A stretch of DNA of 43,050 bases from Psychrobacter sp. (GTDB taxonomy: Bacteria; Pseudomonadota; Gammaproteobacteria; Pseudomonadales; Moraxellaceae): NCBI GenBank assembly GCA_029267175.1, contig JARIDJ010000087.1:1-43050 (forward strand), in the 5' to 3' direction. Under the pieces are notes generated by a model, which saw nothing but the letters and a program-made list of their open reading frames with translations, had not been told where the DNA came from and did no database searches. Numbering within the stretch: position 1 is the stretch's first letter; the number at the start of each line of letters is the position of its first letter. The position numbers and the translations under genes were made by a program. Of the stretch, positions 8,742 to 16,748 are shown piece after piece.

Positions 8742-9965
8742 TTAACCAACCACCGAACCCATTTGGAAAATCGGCAGGTACATAGCAATGACTAAGCCAC
8801 CCACTAATACGCCGAGCACCGCCATAATTAACGGCTCCATTAGGCTAGTCAAGCCATCGACAGCGTTGTCCACTTCACTCTCATAATGCGTAGCGACTTT
8901 ATCGAGCATCTCCTCCAAACTACCAGATTCCTCACCGATACCGACCATTTGAATAACCATACTAGGAAATAAATTGGTTGAACGCATGGAGAACTGCAGC
9001 TGTTGACCGGTTGAGACATCGTTTTTTATTTGTTGCGTGGCATTATAAAACACTACATTATTGGTGGCGCCAGCTGTTGAATCCAAAGCATCAATTAGCG
9101 GTACCCCAGCGGCAAAAGTGGTCGAGAGAGTACGAGAGAAGCGAGCAATAATCGCTTGATAAGCGATATTACCAAATATTGGCAACTTCAAAGTCAGACG
9201 ATCTAGAAAATCACGGAACTTTTTAGATCTTTTTTTCGCCTCAGAGAACCAAACAATAGCGGCACCAATAACGATAATCAAAATAAACCACCACGACTGC
9301 ATCCACTCCGACATACTAACCACCAGCTGCGTAAAAGCAGGCAGTTCTGCGCCAAAAGAGCTAAACAGATCGGAGAAGACCGGTACTACTTTGATAAGCA
9401 AAATCATGGTCACAATCACCGCTACGACAATAACCGCGATCGGATATTTCATCGCTTTTTTAATTTTTGATTTCAGTATCTCGCTCTTTTCTTTATAAGT
9501 GGCCACCCGTTCAAGCATAGTTTCAAGCGCTCCTGATTGCTCGCCTGACTCTACTAAGGAGCAAAACAAATCGTCAAAATAGCGCGGATGCTTACGCAGA
9601 GCGCCTGCAAAAGTTCCGCCCGCTTCGATATCCGCTTTTATAGAGAGCACCAGCTCTTTCATACTAGGATTATCAAGCGAGTCTGCGACAATCTCAAAGG
9701 ACTGGGTCAAAGGGATACCGGCTTTTATCATCGTTGCTAGCTGACGCGAGAATATAGCGATATCAATAGGTTTAATGGCTTTTTTGAAAGTAAATAACGC
9801 TTTAGGCTTTTTCTTAATGCCTTTGACCACGATGCCTTGCTTGCGCAAAGTCGCTTTTGCTAACTCCAAGCTGCGACTAGTAGTCTCGCCTTTTACTTTT
9901 TGACCGCGGCGATTGACGCCATCATAGACGAAGTCTAGCAGCATATCTGTTTTAACTTTTGCCAT
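8742..9965 (-). CDS. pilC: Type IV pilus inner-membrane platform protein PilC
   Basis: PilC is the polytopic platform on which the PilB and PilT motors act during pilin assembly and removal. The 407-residue protein has two GspF domains. The first contains FSRQLATMIKAGIPL and SGEQSGALETMLER, and the second FSRTLSTTFAAGVPL and GEESGSLEEMLDK. Three hydrophobic stretches are present: AVIVVAVIVTMILLI, WWFILIIVIGAAIVWF and the C-terminal MAVLGVLVGGLVIAMYL. The ATG at 9965 has a strong AGGAGAG binding site. It is 131 bases downstream of pilB and clearly part of the pil cluster. Confidence 0.96.
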   Translation of the reverse strand: MAKVKTDMLLDFVYDGVNRRGQKVKGETTSRSLELAKATLRKQGIVVKGIKKKPKALFTFKKAIKPIDIAIFSRQLATMIKAGIPLTQSFEIVADSLDNPSMKELVLSIKADIEAGGTFAGALRKHPRYFDDLFCSLVESGEQSGALETMLERVATYKEKSEILKSKIKKAMKYPIAVIVVAVIVTMILLIKVVPVFSDLFSSFGAELPAFTQLVVSMSEWMQSWWFILIIVIGAAIVWFSEAKKRSKKFRDFLDRLTLKLPIFGNIAYQAIIARFSRTLSTTFAAGVPLIDALDSTAGATNNVVFYNATQQIKNDVSTGQQLQFSMRSTNLFPSMVIQMVGIGEESGSLEEMLDKVATHYESEVDNAVDGLTSLMEPLIMAVLGVLVGGLVIAMYLPIFQMGSVVG

Positions 9966-10096
9966 TTGTCTCTCCTAGAAACTCATCTAATGGGGCTAAG
10001 CTTATAACGCTCAAGCTACAGTGAGCTTTATTTTAACTCGCTAATGTCTAAAGATACACTCAGGCGTTGACTAAATCGCCACAAGATAATTGTGAA

Positions 10097-11806
10097 TTAT
10101 TCTGAGGTAACTCGCAGCATCTCTTGAATAGAAGTCACTCCTTGTAACACTTTCATAATACCGGAGCGGCGCAAATCACGAAAGCCATTTTTGAGCGCGG
10201 CATCTTTGATATCAATAGCATTACCATCTTCCATAATGATACGCGAGATATCTTGATTGACTTTCATCACCTCATAAATACCAACTCGGCCTTTATAACC
10301 TTCACGGCACTCATTACAGCCGACAGGCTCATAAATAAGGTTGTTTGGATTATCCAAATCGCTATTAGTAAAGCCGATCTCAAGTAAGCTTTGCCGCGGA
10401 ATATCGATAGGTTTTTTGCAGTTTTGGCATAAGCGGCGGGCCAGGCGCTGAGCGATAACTAAATTGACCGAAGTGGCGATATTGAATGAGGCCACGCCCA
10501 TGTTTTTGAGGCGTGTCAAGGTCTCAGGGGCAGAGTTGGTATGCAGTGTGGAGAGTACCAAATGGCCGGTTTGTGCCGCTTTGATCGCAATCTCAGCCGT
10601 CTCTAAATCTCGAATCTCACCGACCATCACAATATCAGGATCTTGACGCAAAAAAGACTTAAGCGCATTAGCAAATGTCAGCCCAACTTTTTGGTTAACG
10701 TTGACTTGATTGATGCCTTCTAAGTTAATCTCCACTGGATCTTCAGCGGTTGAGATATTGGTCTCGCCGGTATTAAGAATGTTAATCCCAGTATATAGTG
10801 AGACTGTTTTACCAGAACCGGTAGGACCGGTGATTAATAACATGCCTTGCGGTTTATTTAGCGCTTCCAAAAACATCTCTTTTTGATCCGGCTCATAGCC
10901 CAGCGCTTCAATCCCTAACATCGCCGAGGAAGGGTCTAAGATACGTAAGACGATTTTTTCGCCAAATAGCGTTGGCAGGGAGTTTACCCGAAAATCGATA
11001 GCTTTATTCTTAGATATTTTAAGTTTAATACGTCCATCTTGTGGTACACGGCGCTCAGAGATGTCCATTTGTGACATCACTTTGAGTCGAGCTGCTATTT
11101 TATTAGCCAACTGTACAGGCGGATTTGCCATTTTTTGCATCACGCCATCGACCCGAAAGCGTACTCTGTAGGTTTTTTCATAAGGCTCAAAATGCAGATC
11201 AGAGGCTCCCATACGAATAGCATCGACTAGCATTTTATTGATAAACTTGACCACTGGCGCTTCATCCACGCTAGTACTCAGTTGAGTATCGCCGTCCTCT
11301 TCACTATCGTCTTCAAAATCAACATTTAGGTCGCCATCAGCAAAACCACTAAAGCTTTGCATCGTATCGGCATATATTTTATCGATACGTTTTTTGAGCT
11401 TATCCTCTTCGACAATGATAGCGGCGACAGAGAGCCGTGAGTTAAAGGCTATGGCATCCATAGCATCGATGCGTGTGGGATCGCTTAGCGCTACAAACAG
11501 CTGCTGGCCGCGTTTAAAAATGGGTAAGGCATTAAACTTTCGGACAATGTTTTCATCGACTAGATCTTTAGGAGTTATGCCATCTTCTAGCGCATTTAGA
11601 TCGAATAAAGGGTCGCCAAACGATTGCGATAGTAATTTGGCAAGCTCATAGGCGTCGGCCATTTTGTGCTCTACCAAATAAGAGACCAGTCCGACTTGCT
11701 GCTGCTGTGACTCCGCTTGAGCCGTTTGCATGTTCGCTTCGCTAACTAACCCTGCACTGATTAGTTGCTGCGCTAGACTACCAAATTTGCTGATAGCGGT
11801 AGACAT
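10097..11806 (-). CDS. pilB: Type IV pilus assembly ATPase PilB
   Basis: PilB is the hexameric cytoplasmic ATPase that drives pilus extension. The N-terminal MshEN-type domain (residues about 1-150) precedes the motor domain. Walker A GPTGSGKT starts at residue 327. The Asp box, Walker B (DPDIVMVGEIRD) and His box (LSTLHTNSAPETLTRL) follow. A four-cysteine zinc site (CQNC and CNEC) is near the C-terminus. The internal ATG at 11806 is preceded by a perfect AGGAGG, so it is preferred over a TTG nine codons upstream; the product has 569 residues. No pilA is seen next to it. It is transcribed away from tpiA and leads the pilB-pilC-pilD-coaE cluster. Confidence 0.96.
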   Translation of the reverse strand: MSTAISKFGSLAQQLISAGLVSEANMQTAQAESQQQQVGLVSYLVEHKMADAYELAKLLSQSFGDPLFDLNALEDGITPKDLVDENIVRKFNALPIFKRGQQLFVALSDPTRIDAMDAIAFNSRLSVAAIIVEEDKLKKRIDKIYADTMQSFSGFADGDLNVDFEDDSEEDGDTQLSTSVDEAPVVKFINKMLVDAIRMGASDLHFEPYEKTYRVRFRVDGVMQKMANPPVQLANKIAARLKVMSQMDISERRVPQDGRIKLKISKNKAIDFRVNSLPTLFGEKIVLRILDPSSAMLGIEALGYEPDQKEMFLEALNKPQGMLLITGPTGSGKTVSLYTGINILNTGETNISTAEDPVEINLEGINQVNVNQKVGLTFANALKSFLRQDPDIVMVGEIRDLETAEIAIKAAQTGHLVLSTLHTNSAPETLTRLKNMGVASFNIATSVNLVIAQRLARRLCQNCKKPIDIPRQSLLEIGFTNSDLDNPNNLIYEPVGCNECREGYKGRVGIYEVMKVNQDISRIIMEDGNAIDIKDAALKNGFRDLRRSGIMKVLQGVTSIQEMLRVTSE

Positions 11807-11833
11807 AAAGCCTCCTGGACACTGTAATGCCAA

Positions 11834-12138
11834 ACAAAATTAAAGTATTAAATAACGGTTAAAACTAACGATTCATAAAAGCTGTCTTTTGGACTAGTTT
11901 TAAAGAAAATATTTATTGTTTATAGGGATATTATATTGATAAACCATTATTAATAAATGATTTTTATCATCAACTATTAGTCATAAAAAAGCTATGGCTA
12001 ATTATAGGCAAAAACTTTATAAAAAACAGAACTGTTTGGACACCTAACTCATATAAAGTCATTTTTATCAGTCAATCGAGCACTGTAGCGTGCAGTTTAA
12101 GGTTCGGCTAACCGAGACTATAGCGGTTGCCAAATATT
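11834..12138. other. Intergenic region between divergent pilB and tpiA
   Basis: This AT-rich stretch holds no ORF that I can support. It must contain the pilB promoter on the minus strand. On the plus side, a short inverted repeat (AACCG, nine bases, CGGTT) at about 12110-12128 lies just upstream of the tpiA extended -10 element and could be a regulator site. Confidence 0.4.
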
Positions 12139-12147
12139 TGTTATACT
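12139..12147 (+). promoter_or_regulatory. Extended -10 promoter of tpiA
   Basis: TGTTATACT is an extended -10 element (TG, one base, TATACT), with no recognisable -35 at the usual distance. It is followed at once by AGCGC, a GC-rich discriminator. The expected transcript start is near 12155, about 45 bases upstream of the tpiA ATG. The same 15-base string TTGTTATACTAGCGC recurs upstream of rpsO. Confidence 0.6.
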
Positions 12148-12200
12148 AGCGCGCACCATAGCCGTACTGGCAATGATAGATGACACAAGGTAGATGAGTT

Positions 12201-13028
12201 ATGCAAGCTTGGGTAATTGGCAATTGGAAACAAAATCCGGCAACAAAACGCGAAGTTGAGACTTTAGTAACCGAGATAGTAACGGCTACTAACGAGCGCA
12301 GCGTCAATAATAGCAATACTGACAGTAGCCATGATAAAGCAAAGACTTGCCAATTAATGCTTGCCCCTAGTTGTATTCATCTATCGGCAGTCAGTAGCCG
12401 TTTGCAAGACAGCTCAATACTGTGCGCAGCGCAAGATATCAGCGCTCATAGTGCTACGGTAGGTGCTTATACTGGTGACTGCTCAGCGCAGCAAGTAGCA
12501 GATGCTGGTGCCACTTGGACAATCTTAGGACATTCTGAGCGCCGTCAATATCATCAAGAATCTAATGAGAGTTTACTTGCAAAGCTAGTCTGTGCTCTAG
12601 AACAAAAGCTTGGCGCGGTTCTTTGTATCGGTGAAACTCAAGCTCAGTATGATGCGGGAGACACTATCAAGGTTATCGATGAGCAGTTGCAAGTAGTAAA
12701 ACAGCTACTAGCGCAGCCTGTAGCGAAATCTATGGATCTCGACCATACCTTAGCGAAGCACCTCATTATCGCCTATGAGCCGGTTTGGGCCATTGGTACG
12801 GGCAAAGTACCTACTGTGAGCGAGGTCAGCGCCACTCATAAGCATATCAAAGAGCAGCTAGCAAGCTTTGCATCAAAGCTGCCAGCGATAACGGTGCTTT
12901 ATGGAGGTAGTGTCAATGCCGATAATGCCGATAGTTTTGCCGCAAGCCCTGTTATAGATGGAGCTTTGGTTGGCGGTGCTTCTTTAAAAGCTGAGAGCTT
13001 TTTAGCCATTGCTACAGCTTTTAGCTAA
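12201..13028 (+). CDS. tpiA: Triosephosphate isomerase TpiA
   Basis: TpiA interconverts dihydroxyacetone phosphate and glyceraldehyde 3-phosphate in the cytoplasm. The catalytic Lys is in GNWKQNP near the N-terminus, the catalytic His in [11 protein letters not shown], and the catalytic Glu in [11 protein letters not shown], followed by flexible loop 6 (GTGKVPT). The phosphate-binding YGGSVN lies near the C-terminus. The 275 residues exceed the usual 250-255 because of a polar, Asn/Ser-rich insertion at about residues 30-50, after the first helix. The ATG at 12201 gives the expected N-terminus. tpiA followed by secG is a common gammaproteobacterial order. Confidence 0.96.
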   Translation: MQAWVIGNWKQNPATKREVETLVTEIVTATNERSVNNSNTDSSHDKAKTCQLMLAPSCIHLSAVSSRLQDSSILCAAQDISAHSATVGAYTGDCSAQQVADAGATWTILGHSERRQYHQESNESLLAKLVCALEQKLGAVLCIGETQAQYDAGDTIKVIDEQLQVVKQLLAQPVAKSMDLDHTLAKHLIIAYEPVWAIGTGKVPTVSEVSATHKHIKEQLASFASKLPAITVLYGGSVNADNADSFAASPVIDGALVGGASLKAESFLAIATAFS

Positions 13029-13128
13029 AGAGTAGTAGCGATTATAAGATAAGCAAAAAAGACTCTATAACGGCTATCACTTTGTTATCTCTTACAAAAA
13101 AACTTAGTATTTTAGTTTTATAAGTGGT

Positions 13129-13157
13129 TTAACAGCGCCCTTGTAATCGTGTACAAT
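13129..13157 (+). promoter_or_regulatory. Sigma70-type promoter of secG
   Basis: TTAACA (13129-13134) and TACAAT (13152-13157) are separated by exactly 17 bases and match the -35 and -10 consensus at 5 of 6 positions each. The -10 is followed by GCGCC, again a GC-rich discriminator. The predicted start near 13164 gives a leader of about 70 bases before the secG ATG. Confidence 0.65.
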
Positions 13158-13231
13158 GCGCCTTATTTATAGTTTTGGTTTATAGCTTTTGTAATTTTAT
13201 CAGTCGTCATTATGCGGCAAAAGAGGACAGC

Positions 13232-13546
13232 ATGTTTACTTTTATATTAGCCTTGCATATTATCGTGGCCATTGCCATGATTGGCCTGATTTTGATACAG
13301 CATGGCAAAGGTGCAGATGCAGGCGCCTCTTTTGGTGCCGGTTCCTCTGGAACGGTATTTGGCGCGGCAGGCACGGCGAACTTTTTGACTCGTGCGACCG
13401 CCGTCCTAACAGTGATATTCTTTATTACTAGTATGGCCCTAGCGGTGCATGCACGTGAACAAGCTCAAGATCAGATTAGCTTAGATACCTCATCATTATC
13501 TGTACCGGCAAACCCGCGCCCATTGACGGATAATCCGCAGCAGTAG
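13232..13546 (+). CDS. secG: Preprotein translocase subunit SecG
   Basis: SecG is the small accessory subunit of the SecYEG channel and assists SecA-driven export. The two transmembrane helices lie at about residues 3-22 (FILALHIIVAIAMIGLILI) and 55-75. They are joined by the glycine/alanine-rich loop with HGKGADAGASFG and SSGTVFGAAG, which is diagnostic of the family. The internal ATG at 13232 has an AGAGGA binding site, gives the normal N-terminus and a protein of 104 residues; a longer frame from 13175 would place a non-family extension ahead of the first helix. The C-terminus is a short polar, Pro-rich tail. secG followed by tRNA-Leu is conserved. Confidence 0.94.
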   Translation: MFTFILALHIIVAIAMIGLILIQHGKGADAGASFGAGSSGTVFGAAGTANFLTRATAVLTVIFFITSMALAVHAREQAQDQISLDTSSLSVPANPRPLTDNPQQ

Positions 13547-13563
13547 CTATTTTTATGAGCAGG

Positions 13564-13590
13564 CCTTGCTATTTGCAAGGGTTAGTTTTA
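13564..13590 (+). terminator. Possible weak terminator after secG
   Basis: CCTTGC and GCAAGG (13564-13569, 13575-13580) form a 6-bp stem with a 5-base loop, followed by an imperfect T-rich stretch (GTTAGTTTTA). This may be partial termination between secG and the tRNA. Confidence 0.35.
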
Positions 13591-13683
13591 CAATACTTGC
13601 CTGTTTTTATAACCCGTTATCTTTATGATGCAGCCTCAAGCATGATATTAACTGAGATAAAGGTCTAAACAGTTGAGTAACAA

Positions 13684-13768
13684 GCGATTGTGGTGGAATT
13701 GGTAGACACGCCATCTTGAGGGGGTGGTGGCGCAAGCTGTGGGGGTTCAAGTCCCCCCAATCGCACCA
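13684..13768 (+). tRNA. tRNA-Leu (anticodon GAG)
   Basis: The 85-base cloverleaf has a perfect 7-bp acceptor stem (GCGATTG with CAATCGC), encoded CCA, the D-arm GGTAGACAC typical of leucine tRNAs, and the anticodon loop TTGAGGG with GAG at 13718-13720. It also has a long class II variable arm and the T arm GGTTCAAGTCC. It reads CUC and CUU codons. The position between secG and the initiator tRNA matches the leuU-metY arrangement of E. coli. Confidence 0.95.
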
Positions 13769-13790
13769 ATTTTTAACGATAAGTTTTAAT

Positions 13791-13819
13791 GATATATAAC
13801 TACATCTTAGTTATATATC
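13791..13819. repeat. Perfect 12-bp inverted repeat downstream of tRNA-Leu
   Basis: GATATATAACTA and TAGTTATATATC are exact reverse complements separated by 5 bases (CATCT). The repeat starts 22 bases after the CCA end of tRNA-Leu. No T-run follows on the plus strand, so it is not a standard terminator. It could be a processing or termination hairpin for the tRNA, or a protein-binding site. Confidence 0.6.
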
Positions 13820-13929
13820 AGGTATAATGAGTAGCGTTAATACTATTTGGTTTTAGTAATAATTAAAGTCAAGTTAGGGCAGTAATGTAGTTATAGCAAT
13901 TTTGATTTAAAGTTTGTTTTAAATAAAGA

Positions 13930-13958
13930 TTGACAGGACGATAAAACGTCCCTATAAT
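13930..13958 (+). promoter_or_regulatory. Consensus sigma70 promoter of the initiator tRNA
   Basis: TTGACA (13930-13935) and TATAAT (13953-13958) match both consensus hexamers perfectly with an optimal 17-base spacer. Transcription should start near 13965, about 10 bases before the tRNA. The spacer contains an inverted repeat, GGACG-ATAAAA-CGTCC (13936-13951). Confidence 0.88.
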
Positions 13959-13974
13959 ATGCATTCTAAATTGT

Positions 13975-14051
<77 letters not shown>

Positions 14052-14110
14052 CTTTTTAATACTGATTTTTGCACTAGTATTTTTGTAGTATTGAGATATC
14101 AGTGTCGATT

Positions 14111-14139
14111 AACCCACCATTATGTTTGTGGGTTTTTTT
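14111..14139 (+). terminator. Rho-independent terminator after tRNA-fMet
   Basis: AACCCAC (14111-14117) pairs with GTGGGTT (14128-14134) around a 10-base loop and runs into a T tract. It ends the initiator-tRNA transcript and separates it from rimP. Confidence 0.85.
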
Positions 14140-14545
14140 GTACCTAAAGCTTAGGATTAGTAAACTATTTATAGTAGTTGCTCATCATTTTAGTCAAATA
14201 AGCGCTAGTTAACTACTTAGTTAAATGAATAGTTTAACTATGAATGATCGCTTAAATGACTGCTTATACCTTGCTACAAATCATTATTCATTGTCACGTT
14301 ACCATCAGTCGTAGGCAAGATTATCTTTTGCTTTACTCTTTATTAAGTTGTCCTTGAAGATAACTATTTAATCCCTATTATGATTCACTAGGTACTGATA
14401 AAAATAACTATTGTTAAAGTGTAAGTCTCTTTATAAAAAGCGATTGATAGTAAAGCTTGATATTACACTTTTTTACTATTAGCTTTTTTGGCTCGTTTTT
14501 ATCAGCGCTACCATCGATAAGTGAACAGGAAACTATAAATAAATT
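14140..14545. other. Intergenic region and probable leader of rimP-nusA-infB
   Basis: About 400 bases without a supported gene. Near its end, ATAGTAAA (14447-14454) pairs with TTTACTAT (14472-14479). The flanking AAAAAGC (14435-14441) can pair with GCTTTTT (14482-14488), which is followed by more T. This is a possible attenuator ahead of rimP. A TATAAA at about 14432 has only a poorly spaced -35. A 29-codon frame at 14225 lacks a ribosome binding site. Confidence 0.35.
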
Positions 14546-15046
14546 ATGAAGCTTTCGACCAAAGTTGCAGAATTGACCAATATCATTGCCCCGGCTGTAG
14601 CGGCTTGTAATGTTGCGCTATGGGGCGTTGAATTTGCGCCGCAAGGAAACCGCTCTTTATTGCGGATTTATATTGAGTCGTTGCCCGAAGAGCAGGCACA
14701 AGATAAGCAGGTTACTATCGAAGATTGCGCGGCAGTAAACCATCAGGTCAGCGGTGTACTAGAAGTACACGACCCTATTGCCGGCGAGTATATCCTTGAG
14801 GTATCGTCACCTGGTTTTGATCGTGCTTTTTTCTCAGATGAGCAGATGCGTGATTATATAGGTCAGACGGTTAGTCTGCGTCTGATACAAGCTATCGGGC
14901 AGGGTGACAAAAAGCGCCGTAAAGCCACTGGTAAGCTTGATAGTATGACTGATAGCTCACTGCAATTGACCGCCACTGATGGTGAGCAGTTTGAGATTGC
15001 ACTAAGCAATATCGACAAAGCCAATTTAATCTATGAAGATGAATAA
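14546..15046 (+). CDS. rimP: Ribosome maturation factor RimP
   Basis: RimP binds the 30S precursor and assists late 16S rRNA folding and protein assembly in the small subunit head. The family blocks are LWGVEFAPQGNRSLLRIYIE (about residues 24-43), TIEDCAAVNHQVS, and EYILEVSSPGFDRAFF, with the C-terminal SH3-like domain ending in NIDKANLIYED. The length of 166 residues is slightly above the usual 150. It is the first gene of the conserved rimP-nusA-infB cluster. nusA starts 65 bases downstream. ATG at 14546; the upstream AGGAAACT can serve as binding site. Confidence 0.95.
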   Translation: MKLSTKVAELTNIIAPAVAACNVALWGVEFAPQGNRSLLRIYIESLPEEQAQDKQVTIEDCAAVNHQVSGVLEVHDPIAGEYILEVSSPGFDRAFFSDEQMRDYIGQTVSLRLIQAIGQGDKKRRKATGKLDSMTDSSLQLTATDGEQFEIALSNIDKANLIYEDE

Positions 15047-15111
15047 TGCTGGACATTAACAGCGCAATAATAAAATTTAAGCCAATTACAAGATGATAGG
15101 ACAGGTATAGC

Positions 15112-16596
15112 ATGAGTCGTGAAATTTTAACGGTAGTAGAAACCGTCAGTAATGAAAAGGGCTTAAATCCTGAAGATATCTTTGAAGCTATTGAAGACGC
15201 TTTAGTGGTGTCAACTAAGAAAAAAGTCTACACCGAGCAGCCTGAAGTCGCGGTGCGAGTAGCTATTAATCGCGAAACGGGCGATTATGATACTTATCGC
15301 TATTGGACAGTGGTTGCTGATGAAGATCATGAGATGCCTGCTTGTCAGCTCGCTATTACTGATCTTGATGCGGATGAGTGGTCTATCGGCGATATCAAAG
15401 AAGAGCAGATTGAATCGATTGAGTTTGGTCGTATTGCAGCCACGCAAGCTAAGCAAGTTATCATCCAAAAGATCCGTGAAGCGGAGCGCGCGCTAGTAGC
15501 CGATGCTTTTGAGCCACGTATTGGCGAGATGATGTATGGCGAAGTCAAAAAACAAACTCGTGACGGCTTTATCATTGACTTAGGTGACAATGCTGAAGGC
15601 TATTTATCACGCGATCAGATGTTGCCGCGTGAGCAGCTACGGGTGAAGTCGCGTATCAATGCTATTTTATATCACGTCAATCGTGATAATCGCGGCGCGC
15701 AGTTATTATTATCGCGTACGCACCCTGAGATGCTATCTGCATTGATGCAAAAAGAAGTGCCGGAGATTGCCGAAGAGATTATTGAGATCCGTAACGTGGC
15801 GCGTCTGCCAGGTACTAGAGCTAAAATAGCGGTAAAGACTAACGATAGCCGCATTGATCCGGTTGGTGCGTGTATTGGTATGCGTGGTACGCGTATTCAA
15901 GCAGTGCAGCAAGAGCTTGATAGCGAACGTATTGATGTCGTAGTGTGGTCGGATGATCCTGCGCAGTTTATTATCAGCGCACTTGAGCCTGCTGACGTGA
16001 GCAGTATCATCTTAGATGAAGATACTAAGACTGCCGATATCGTCTTTAGCACCAATGATCAGCTAGCACGTGCTATTGGCTCACAAGGTCAAAACGTACG
16101 TTTGGCGTCAGAGCTGACCGGTTATAAGCTCAATATGATGCTAGAAGAAGAGTATCAAAAACGTCAACAGGATGAGACCAAAGCCTTTATCGATCTGTTT
16201 TATGATCGTTTAGAGGTGGATCAAGATCTAGCACAAGCCTTAGTTGATATTGGTTTTACTAGTATTGAGGAAGTCGCTTATGTGCCAGTCGAGACTTTCT
16301 ATGATATCGAAGGCTTAGATGACGAAGCTATTGATATGATTCAAGAGCGGGCGAAAGAAGTCGTTATCGCAGAAGAGCTGGTCAAACAACAAAACATGAA
16401 AGAGCCTAGTCAAGAACTACAAGATCTTGAAGGTATGACGGTAAGCTTAGCTTATAAAATGGCGCAAAAAGACATCATTACCCTTGATGATCTAGCGGAA
16501 CAAGCGGTGTTTGAACTAGAGGATATCGAAGGTTTAGATGCTGAGACCGCAGGTAAGCTTATTATGAAAGCGCGGGAATCTTGGTTCAATGAATAG
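15112..16596 (+). CDS. nusA: Transcription termination/antitermination factor NusA
   Basis: NusA binds RNA polymerase and nascent RNA, modulating pausing, termination and rRNA antitermination. An N-terminal polymerase-binding domain is followed by an S1 domain starting near residue 143 (GEVKKQTRDGFIIDLG). KH1 has GMRGTR near 256 and KH2 has GSQGQN near 323. Two acidic C-terminal repeats follow (about 370-420 and 440-490), as in E. coli, where the last one binds the alpha CTD and relieves autoinhibition. Its 494 residues match E. coli (495). An AGGACAGG site precedes the ATG. Confidence 0.97.
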   Translation: MSREILTVVETVSNEKGLNPEDIFEAIEDALVVSTKKKVYTEQPEVAVRVAINRETGDYDTYRYWTVVADEDHEMPACQLAITDLDADEWSIGDIKEEQIESIEFGRIAATQAKQVIIQKIREAERALVADAFEPRIGEMMYGEVKKQTRDGFIIDLGDNAEGYLSRDQMLPREQLRVKSRINAILYHVNRDNRGAQLLLSRTHPEMLSALMQKEVPEIAEEIIEIRNVARLPGTRAKIAVKTNDSRIDPVGACIGMRGTRIQAVQQELDSERIDVVVWSDDPAQFIISALEPADVSSIILDEDTKTADIVFSTNDQLARAIGSQGQNVRLASELTGYKLNMMLEEEYQKRQQDETKAFIDLFYDRLEVDQDLAQALVDIGFTSIEEVAYVPVETFYDIEGLDDEAIDMIQERAKEVVIAEELVKQQNMKEPSQELQDLEGMTVSLAYKMAQKDIITLDDLAEQAVFELEDIEGLDAETAGKLIMKARESWFNE

Positions 16597-16604
16597 GTAT
16601 TAGG

Positions 16605-16679
16605 AGCATATCGCTGTCTTTTGGTGGTATGCTATCGATAATTAAAGGCTGGCTATGATATAAAAACCAAAACCAGCCT
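16605..16679 (+). repeat. Hairpins between nusA and infB
   Basis: AGCATA (16605-16610) pairs with TATGCT (16628-16633), and AGGCTGG (16646-16652) pairs perfectly with CCAGCCT (16673-16679). Neither is followed by a T-run. They may be RNA processing or translational-control structures in the infB leader. Confidence 0.35.
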
Positions 16680-16748
16680 AAGCGCAATCATTTGTAGCCA
16701 ACAACTGAATTGAACATATAGCAAATAATAGACAGTAGGTGATAATCA

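Noticed and set aside
13454-13463. CACGTGAAC half-site in secG (another in infB near 17071)
   Set aside because: Only one arm resembles parS; the palindrome is broken, so ParB binding is not expected.
14225-14314. Short 29-codon frame in the rimP upstream gap
   Set aside because: No ribosome binding site and no recognisable content; expected by chance.
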